From NCBI GenBank assembly GCA_027482985.1, contig JAIXVO010000356.1, positions 1 through 7,617 on the forward strand: a DNA stretch of 7,617 nt. The letters are read 5' to 3'. Source of the stretch: Cyanobacteriota bacterium. GTDB taxonomy: Bacteria; Cyanobacteriota; Cyanobacteriia; Leptolyngbyales; Leptolyngbyaceae. Below, in pieces: positions 1-4,652 of this stretch (position 1 is its first letter; each line of letters opens with the position of its first letter). Under the pieces are notes generated by a model. It made no database searches and was not told where the DNA came from. It was given only the letters and a program-made list of their open reading frames with translations. The position numbers were made by a program, and so were the translations under genes.

Positions 1-101
1 ATTTTGGTGTGTCAGGTATGTTAATGCCTATGGGTGCCCCTACACTCGGAAATTCAGATTGTTTTTTGAGGCGATCGCGGGATAGTCGTTCTAGAAGTCT
101 C

Positions 102-701
102 TTAACTCACCTGTCGCAACAGGTCTAAATTAGGGTTTACCCGTTGACGCTGTTGCAATTGGTGCATGTAGTTAAACAATTGCCAGCAGTACTGTTCTGG
201 CAGGCCACAGGTAACCGCACCCCGCATCACCACATTGAAATACCAATCATTGGGAGCCAATTCTTCCGGTAACTTGTCTACCACTACATAAGTCCGCACA
301 TCCGGATACCGCTGCCCTTGCACATATACCGCGATCGCCTCTCGCCGATATCCCCCTCGCGGCACCTCTTCCCGCTCATCCAGGCGATCGCTCACCCTGA
401 ATGGCAATCGATACAACACCCCTTCCACTTGGGCTCCCGGTTCCGGCACCACATCCAACGCCCCACAGTTACGCCGCAGCGATCGCCGGGAAAACCGCAA
501 CCGATAATCCGGCAACGTCGCATGACCGATCACATAGGGATAAGTGGTTTCGCCTAATGTCCGTTTCAAGTCCACTGGACACATACAGGAGCCATAGGCA
601 AAGTAGTAAAAAGACGGTTCCACGGGCGGCGCTAACGGTGATAAAGGCGACAAACAGGCCGGATGGGAGCGGGCAGCGGCAGGGTTGGGCAGGTGATTCA
701 T
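102..701 (-). CDS. Gamma-glutamylcyclotransferase (AIG2/GGCT-like) family protein
   Basis: A 199-residue cytosolic protein with the GGCT/AIG2 fold. The family signature FAYGS lies at residues 34-38, close to the start of the folded domain at about residue 31. The segment LDEREEV..GGY (107-118) matches the family's LDxxEGVxxGxY block, making E111 the candidate catalytic glutamate. Members of this family cyclise gamma-glutamyl groups to release 5-oxoproline, but many bacterial members have no known substrate. The usual YGSN is YGSC here (C39). Residues 1-30 are Pro/Ala-rich and look disordered. The ATG at 701 is the only clear start in frame, but no Shine-Dalgarno motif precedes it, so the true start could be nearer the domain. 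It is transcribed divergently from the DCC-family gene, with a 178-bp gap. The family call is firm; the enzyme activity is inferred. Confidence 0.85.
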   Translation of the reverse strand: MNHLPNPAAARSHPACLSPLSPLAPPVEPSFYYFAYGSCMCPVDLKRTLGETTYPYVIGHATLPDYRLRFSRRSLRRNCGALDVVPEPGAQVEGVLYRLPFRVSDRLDEREEVPRGGYRREAIAVYVQGQRYPDVRTYVVVDKLPEELAPNDWYFNVVMRGAVTCGLPEQYCWQLFNYMHQLQQRQRVNPNLDLLRQVS

Positions 702-879
702 GGCGATCGAACCAGGATGAGAAAGATGATGTATCCAGTGACTAACATACGTAGACGAGTTGATCGCCCATTGTCATCTGAAACTTTACTGATCCTTTGT
801 ATCCAATTATCCATTTCCCATTTTTTGAGAAAATCCCTAACAATGAAAGGGCACATCCCTGACTTTGAAACTTTTGGTT

Positions 880-1290
880 ATGGCCTACTACGTAATTTAT
901 GACGGCAACTGTAATCTCTGTGTCAATCTGGTGAAACTGCTGGAGACCCTCGATCAAGGGCAATTATTCACTTACCTCCCGATGCAGGATGAAGCGGGTC
1001 TGGCTCAACTGGGGATTACCGCTGCCGATTGCGAACTCGGCATGATTTTAGTGGATGCCGTCACGCCTACTCGTCGTTGGCAGGGCAGTGCCGCCGCTGA
1101 GGAAATTGGTCGCTTACTGCCCGTTGGTAACCTATTTGTTGCCGCCTATCGCGCGTTGCCAGGGGTGAAATGGAGCGGCGATCGCCTTTATGAACAAGTC
1201 CGCGATCACCGATACACGCTCTTCGGCAAACGGGATACGACCTATCAACCGCAGTATCCGGCCTGTGTGTCGGGGGGATGCCAGGGGTAG
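880..1290 (+). CDS. DCC-family (DUF393) thiol-disulfide oxidoreductase-like protein
   Basis: A small soluble protein of 136 residues. It opens with VIYDGNCNLC (5-14), the hallmark DGxCxLC of the DUF393/DCC family, whose CxxC pair (C11, C14) resembles a thioredoxin-type redox centre. The remainder fits the family: LPMQDEAG near residues 32-39, a GRLLPVGN...AAYRALPG segment, and a C-terminal LFGKRDTTYQP region. It ends with a second cysteine pair, C129 and C134 (CVSGGC). The family is thought to act in thiol-disulfide exchange; partners and substrate are unknown. I start it at the ATG at 880; a TTG 15 bp upstream is possible but would only add a nonfamily tail, and neither has a good Shine-Dalgarno motif. 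It converges on the orthocaspase gene downstream. Confidence 0.88.
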   Translation: MAYYVIYDGNCNLCVNLVKLLETLDQGQLFTYLPMQDEAGLAQLGITAADCELGMILVDAVTPTRRWQGSAAAEEIGRLLPVGNLFVAAYRALPGVKWSGDRLYEQVRDHRYTLFGKRDTTYQPQYPACVSGGCQG

Positions 1291-1342
1291 GGAGCGGGAG
1301 GGAGGAGGAGGAGGAAGAAGACAGGAGTCAGAAGTCAGGAGC
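1291..1342 (+). repeat. Purine-rich tract with GGAGTCA heptamer-type repeat
   Basis: Directly after the stop codon of the DCC gene comes a G/A-only stretch (GGGAGGGAGGAGGAGG...), followed by CAGGAGTCAGAAGTCAGGAGC at 1322-1342, with AGTCAG repeating every 8-9 bases. The same composite, purine tract plus GGAGTCAGAAGTC, recurs on both sides of the EVE gene (4512-4570, and inverted at 3991-4049). Heptamer-like intergenic repeats of this kind are known in cyanobacteria. No coding role is seen. Confidence 0.7.
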
Positions 1343-1382
1343 TAAGGGCATTTCTAGTAAAGTCCATGCTTGCCAATGGTAG

Positions 1383-1445
1383 GGGTTCAGCATTCGGTCA
1401 CAGTTTTGGCAAGAGGGTAGAGGGCATTGGTCGAATGCTAAACCC
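1383..1445. repeat. Imperfect palindrome between convergent genes
   Basis: The left arm GGGTTCAGCATTCG (1383-1396) pairs with the right arm CGAATGCTAAACCC (1432-1445) at 13 of 14 positions. The pairing continues inward for four more pairs if G-T wobble is allowed (1397-1400 with 1428-1431), leaving a loop of about 27 nt. It sits between the ends of the DCC gene and the orthocaspase gene. It could slow or end transcription from both sides, but there is no T-run, so an intergenic palindromic repeat is at least as likely. Confidence 0.6.
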
Positions 1446-1476
1446 GTCCAGGGAAAGTGTCGTCGGCAGCAATTCG

Positions 1477-3732
1477 CTAGCTGATCTGGTAGGTGAACCT
1501 CAAGGTGGCCCAGGTAGAGACATGGAGGGTGTAGACATCGGGGGGATTGCCAGCGACGGGGGTGAAGGTGGGCTGGTGGAGGTCTTGCAGGATGGCCTGA
1601 ACGACTTCGAGTGGGTTGGCGATGATAGCACCTGCGATCGCGCTATTGCCAGCTCGTTGTTGAGCGGTGAGGGTGGCGAGGGTTTGGGTGAAGGGTTCGG
1701 TGCTGAGCATCAGATAGGTTTCGGCGATGCCCGCAGTGCCCTGGAGTTGCCATTCCGACCCCGCGATCGCGGTGGGCAGGGTGGTCGTTGTTTGCGGCAA
1801 CAGGGTGGCGGTCACAGCAGCGGTTTCGGGTGGCAGCGTGGGGGCAGGGGCGGCAAGAGGGAGATGGAGCCATTGCAGATTGCTGGCGGTATCGAGGGCG
1901 ATCGCCAGCGAATAGAGCGGCAGCGTCCCTTGATTTTCCAGGCGAAACCGAATCCGGCTACCCAGGGGAATTTGCACCAAGTCTGCCGTTGGTTTAATCG
2001 CCAGTTTACCCACCGCACTCAGCCCCCGCATCGTCCCGGTTCCTTGCGCCGCCAGCATCTGAGCCTGTGGGGTGAGCTGTTCCAGTTGGGCGGTTACAGC
2101 GAGGTGTGAAGTTTGGTCATTGACGGTCAGATTCAGCAGTTTAGTCGCCAGTAGGGTTTGCAACTTCGGCACCAGGCGTTTCACTGCGACTTTGACGGCT
2201 TCCCCCCCTTCTCCCGTAGTGCTGAGAATGACATCGCGACCGGGGGAAAACAAGCCATAGCTGAGAGTGGCTGGTGTTGCAGCCAAACTTAGGGGCATCG
2301 ATGGTAGCGCTGCCAGTTGGGTGGGGGGTGTCTGGACTTTGCTAAACAGCAGATCGGCGGGTTGTTCGCCCGCGATCGCCAACGAAACCCGGGGAACAGC
2401 CGTGAACGCACTAATGGCATCAACCCGTTCAATTCGCTCTAAACTACCATCCAGGGCGACGGTTAAGCCGATATTGCGAGGCAACACGCGGACGGCTTCT
2501 TGCACTCGTTGCCCAACTTGCAAGGGCGCGACATCGGCACCCGCGAGATCGCTCTGACAACACACTTTGGCGCGAGCGGTAAAGCCTTCGCGGGCGGTAA
2601 TTTGAAGCGTCGGGGCGGCTTGACCGTCGGGGGTGGGGCTGATGGTGACGAGCGAATTCACGCCGTAATGCTCCAAGAGCGCTGCCGGGAGTCCGCCCAA
2701 CCAGAGGGTCGCCGAGTTGCCGTTCGCTTCCACGGCCACGATCGCCCCGACTGCCGCCAGAGTGCCGCCTGGTACGAAGTAAGGTGGGAGCTTGTCTGGC
2801 TGTTTCGCGATCGCCTGCCCTTGTAAGGTGGGGTGCTGTTGACTCGCGATCGCAGCCACTTGGGGGGTCACCCGATTCAGGGTCAGCGCGATCGAGGTAG
2901 CTGGCGAGGCTTGCCACAGGGTTTGGGTCAACGTCTGGGTGAACAGTCCGGCATTCATCAAGTGATTCCAACGGACTTCGGTCGCCACTTGCGTCACTCC
3001 CGCTGCCGCCAACACCACGCCAGGAAAGGTCTTTAAGTTCGCTAGATCCGGCTGGCGATCGCGATTTAGTTTGAGCTGACTCAGGAGCATGGCCTGTAAC
3101 TCCAGTTCTGCCGCTGCCGGTTGCGCCGTTGAGGGGTTGGGGTAAGCCCGCACTCGCAAATTGCCTTGCAGCGGTTGCCCCGGATAAACGTAACTGGTAT
3201 CGAGAATCGTGGTGATGCGGTCGGTCTTGAGCGATCGCAGCAACAAGCCCAGCGTTTCCAGCAGCAAATCGTTGACCACGGGCACCTCTCCCATCGGCAC
3301 TTCATCCGCCAACACCAGACTGGGCCGCAGCGGTTGCCCGGACGCTCCCGCCACCCCACTGCCAAACCCGCTGAAATGCACCACCACTACATCCCCTGCT
3401 TTGACAGTGGGGATTAAATAATCGATAAACGCGGCAGTGATGGCTGCGCGGGTCGCCTGTTCATCCGTCAGGCTGACAATATCTGCTGAGTCAAAGCCAA
3501 ACTGGTGAATTAGCAATTCCCGCTGCAACTCAACATCCGTCACACAACCTTCCAGTAAGGAACCAAAGGGATACTGGTTAATGCCCATCAGCAGAGCAAA
3601 TTTGCGCGAGGTTGGAGCTGCGACTGCTTGCCAATAGCGATCGCCCAGCGCCCACACGCCTGTCTCACTGACCCCCCAGGCTGCCAGTGTCCCCCCGACC
3701 TGCTGCAAAAATTGCCGTCGCGTTACGCCCAT
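1477..3732 (-). CDS. Tat-exported caspase-fold protein (C14 orthocaspase relative), catalytic dyad replaced
   Basis: A 751-residue protein with a p20-like caspase domain at about residues 43-275. Recognisable blocks are FALLMGINQYP (45-55), LEGCVTDVELQ (60-70), FGF...I.SLTDEQATRAAI (78-98), VVVHFSGFGSG (116-126), ILDTSYVYPG (176-185) and VVLAAAGVTQVATE (239-252). In active members the second His of HYSGHG and the Cys of D-x-C form the dyad; here these are F123 and S180, both confirmed codon by codon, so proteolysis is not expected. The start carries a twin-arginine motif TRRQFLQ (4-10) and a hydrophobic stretch, with a possible cleavage after AVA (36-38), so export is predicted. Residues from about 310 onward are an Ala/Leu/Thr-rich region resembling the long beta-rich C-terminal parts of cyanobacterial caspase-family proteins, possibly DUF4384-like (IRFRLENQGTLPLYSLAI). 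Start at the ATG at 3732, set by the Tat motif. The role is probably binding or scaffolding at the cell envelope (inference). Confidence 0.88.
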   Translation of the reverse strand: MGVTRRQFLQQVGGTLAAWGVSETGVWALGDRYWQAVAAPTSRKFALLMGINQYPFGSLLEGCVTDVELQRELLIHQFGFDSADIVSLTDEQATRAAITAAFIDYLIPTVKAGDVVVVHFSGFGSGVAGASGQPLRPSLVLADEVPMGEVPVVNDLLLETLGLLLRSLKTDRITTILDTSYVYPGQPLQGNLRVRAYPNPSTAQPAAAELELQAMLLSQLKLNRDRQPDLANLKTFPGVVLAAAGVTQVATEVRWNHLMNAGLFTQTLTQTLWQASPATSIALTLNRVTPQVAAIASQQHPTLQGQAIAKQPDKLPPYFVPGGTLAAVGAIVAVEANGNSATLWLGGLPAALLEHYGVNSLVTISPTPDGQAAPTLQITAREGFTARAKVCCQSDLAGADVAPLQVGQRVQEAVRVLPRNIGLTVALDGSLERIERVDAISAFTAVPRVSLAIAGEQPADLLFSKVQTPPTQLAALPSMPLSLAATPATLSYGLFSPGRDVILSTTGEGGEAVKVAVKRLVPKLQTLLATKLLNLTVNDQTSHLAVTAQLEQLTPQAQMLAAQGTGTMRGLSAVGKLAIKPTADLVQIPLGSRIRFRLENQGTLPLYSLAIALDTASNLQWLHLPLAAPAPTLPPETAAVTATLLPQTTTTLPTAIAGSEWQLQGTAGIAETYLMLSTEPFTQTLATLTAQQRAGNSAIAGAIIANPLEVVQAILQDLHQPTFTPVAGNPPDVYTLHVSTWATLRFTYQIS

Positions 3733-3744
3733 ACTCTTATTCCA

Positions 3745-3791
3745 GCATCAAATGTCAGGCATGACCATTTCAACATCAAATGACAAACATG
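3745..3791 (-). promoter_or_regulatory. Pair of 18-bp direct repeats upstream of the orthocaspase gene
   Basis: On the + strand CATCAAATGTCAGGCATG (3746-3763) and CATCAAATGACAAACATG (3774-3791) match at 15 of 18 positions and are spaced 28 bp start to start. They lie 14 to 59 bp upstream of the orthocaspase start codon at 3732, where the promoter or a transcription-factor site would be expected. No regulator is recognised from the motif, and no convincing -35/-10 pair was found, so a regulatory role is an inference from position. Confidence 0.4.
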
Positions 3792-3872
3792 CACCAAGAT
3801 CACGATGAATCAGAATCCCTCCCTTTCCTGTAACCTAGTGCTGGAGGGATTAGAGGTAGAAAAATGCAGGAT

Positions 3873-3974
3873 GTGCCGCTGGTGCGTTTCTCTTGCATCC
3901 CGACCCACACCGGGACGTGGCGATCGTGCGTTTCGCCCAAATTCCTGCCCCGAACCGAGACGTGCCAGCGGCAC
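3873..3974. repeat. Inverted-repeat element with fully pairable 18-bp arms
   Basis: The left arm 3873-3890 (GTGCCGCTGGTGCGTTTC) and the right arm 3957-3974 (GAGACGTGCCAGCGGCAC) are complementary over all 18 positions if three G-U pairs are allowed; as DNA they match at 15 of 18, and all three differences are transitions. The 66-nt interior includes a small stem TCCCG/CGGGA (3898-3902 with 3911-3915). The right arm can instead fold on itself with 3975-3980. This could be a structured RNA leader of the EVE transcript or a short MITE-like palindromic repeat. Confidence 0.5.
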
Positions 3975-4049
3975 CGTCTCTACGAGATGATCTTCCTCGC
4001 CTCCCTCCCACTCCCTCGCCTTCCTCCCCCTCCTGACTCCTGACTCCTA
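3950..4049 (-). repeat. Left inverted arm flanking the EVE gene
   Basis: Read on the minus strand this arm contains TAGGAGTCAGGAGTCAGGAG (4049 to 4030), then a purine-rich tract, then a 49-base block (3998 to 3950) with the GAGACGGTGCCGCTGGCACGTC hairpin. The same order of parts occurs on the plus strand at 4512-4616. The heptamer blocks match at 18 of 20 and the hairpin blocks at 44 of 49 positions by hand alignment; the purine tract between them is looser and differs in length by about five bases. It ends 6 bases short of the EVE start codon. Confidence 0.65.
3957..3980. repeat. Short hairpin repeat, GAGACG/CGTCTC type, copy 1
   Basis: GAGACGTGCC (3957-3966) pairs with GGCA-C-CGTCTC (3970-3980), giving ten pairs with one bulged C and an AGC loop. 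The reverse complement of 3950-3985 is nearly identical to the copy downstream of the EVE gene at 4580-4616. Palindromes around (G)TAGAGACG...CGTCTC are a common dispersed intergenic repeat type in cyanobacteria. Confidence 0.65.
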
Positions 4050-4055
4050 TCTCCC

Positions 4056-4514
4056 ATGCCCTACTGGTTACTCAAATCCGAACCCGATGTCTACAGCATT
4101 GCCGATTTGCAGCGCGATCGCGAGACGCTGTGGGATGGTGTGCGCAACTATCAGGCTCGCAATTTTTTGAAGTCGATGCAACCCGGCGATTTAGCCTTTT
4201 TTTATCACTCCAACACCACCCCACCAGGGATTGCCGGGTTAATGCAAGTCGCGCAACCCAACGTCGTCGATCCAACTCAGTTTGAGGCCAGCAGCAAATA
4301 TTACGACCCCAAATCGCCGCCGGATAATCCCCGCTGGCACACAGTGACGCTGACCTACGTCGAAACATTCCCGACCTACATTCCGCTGGATACTCTGCGC
4401 CAAACCTTTGCCCCCGATGATCTGTGGGTGGTTCGGCAGGGCAATCGGTTATCCGTAATGCCAGTGCCGGAGGCGATCGCGGAGAAGTTGCTGGAGCTGG
4501 GGCGAGGCCGGTAG
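4056..4514 (+). CDS. EVE domain-containing protein (THYN1-like, PUA-like fold)
   Basis: A 152-residue soluble protein consisting of one EVE domain, the usual length for the bacterial family. It carries the characteristic blocks YWLLKSEPDVYS (3-14), WDGVRNYQARN (26-36), PGDLAFFYHSN (43-53), GIAGLMQV (58-65), YYDPKSP..NPRWHTV (82-97) and WVVRQGNRLSVMPV (124-137). EVE domains are related to PUA and YTH folds and, where studied, bind modified bases in DNA or RNA through an aromatic pocket; the particular ligand here cannot be read off. The start is the ATG immediately before the family's invariant YWLLKSEP, so it is secure although no Shine-Dalgarno sequence is visible. The gene fits tightly between two inverted repeat arms. 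No restriction or methylation gene lies in the window. Confidence 0.93.
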   Translation: MPYWLLKSEPDVYSIADLQRDRETLWDGVRNYQARNFLKSMQPGDLAFFYHSNTTPPGIAGLMQVAQPNVVDPTQFEASSKYYDPKSPPDNPRWHTVTLTYVETFPTYIPLDTLRQTFAPDDLWVVRQGNRLSVMPVPEAIAEKLLELGRGR

Positions 4515-4526
4515 GAGTCAGAAGTC

Positions 4527-4556
4527 GGGAGGGAGAGGCATGGGAGGGAGAGGCAT
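4527..4556 (+). repeat. Two tandem copies of a 15-bp unit
   Basis: GGGAGGGAGAGGCAT occurs twice without interruption (4527-4541 and 4542-4556), followed by a degenerate third unit, GGGAGGAATGGGAGG. This lies in the purine tract of the right arm and has no counterpart of equal regularity in the left arm, so it probably arose by slippage after the arms formed. Confidence 0.8.
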
Positions 4557-4585
4557 GGGAGGAATGGGAGGAAGACAATCTCTTA

Positions 4586-4609
4586 GAGACGGTGCCGCTG
4601 GCCCGTCTC
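4586..4609. repeat. Short hairpin repeat, GAGACG/CGTCTC type, copy 2
   Basis: GAGACG (4586-4591) and CGTCTC (4604-4609) are perfect inverted repeats, with GCC/GGC pairing inside. It is the inverted counterpart of 3957-3980. It lies between the EVE stop codon and the next gene and could act as a weak terminator or RNA-stabilising hairpin, but there is no U-run behind it. Confidence 0.6.
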
Positions 4610-4652
4610 GGTTTGGACAGAAGAGTGGGGGTTGGAAACGGTGAGCGTCAGT

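Larger units (their letters stand above)
3733..4055. other. Divergent spacer between orthocaspase and EVE genes
   Basis: This 323-bp stretch has no credible gene; a 61-codon open frame at 3805-3990 overlaps repeat sequence and resembles nothing. From the orthocaspase side it holds the 18-bp direct repeats (3746-3791), then about 80 bp of plain sequence, then a structured inverted-repeat element (3873-3980), then a pyrimidine-rich tract with CCTGACTCCTGACTCC (3991-4055) running up to the EVE start codon. It must contain the promoters of both flanking genes, but none stands out. Confidence 0.6.
4512..4616 (+). repeat. Right inverted arm flanking the EVE gene
   Basis: Begins on the EVE stop codon with TAGGAGTCAGAAGTCGGGAG (4512-4531), passes through a purine-rich tract with a short tandem repeat, and ends in a hairpin block (4568-4616). 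It is the inverted counterpart of 3950-4049. Its end lies 36 bp ahead of the next gene's ATG, so it fills nearly all of the gap between the EVE gene and the membrane-protein gene. Confidence 0.65.

Noticed and set aside
71..78. GCGATCGC octamers throughout as a regulatory motif
   Set aside because: This is the HIP1 sequence, abundant in most cyanobacterial genomes within and between genes; it identifies the lineage but marks no particular site here.
771..799. TTGTCA as a -35 box for the DCC gene
   Set aside because: No acceptable -10 box lies 16-18 bp downstream, so no promoter is claimed.
1366..2109. A 247-codon plus-strand open frame
   Set aside because: It lies antisense to the C-terminal half of the orthocaspase gene, is rich in Gly, Arg and Gln with no domain or plausible hydrophobic core, and is explained by GC-rich codon use on the other strand.
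3805..3990. A 61-codon plus-strand frame in the divergent spacer
   Set aside because: Most of it is made of the inverted-repeat element (3873-3980), and the product is Arg/Pro/Ser-rich without a known family.
4072..4578. A 168-codon minus-strand open frame over the EVE gene
   Set aside because: Antisense shadow; the plus strand carries all the EVE motifs and the minus product begins with low-complexity Ser/His/Pro repeats from the purine tract.
3873..4616. CRISPR-like array from the repeated hairpin units
   Set aside because: There are only three related units, in mixed orientation, without regular spacers, and no cas genes are present.
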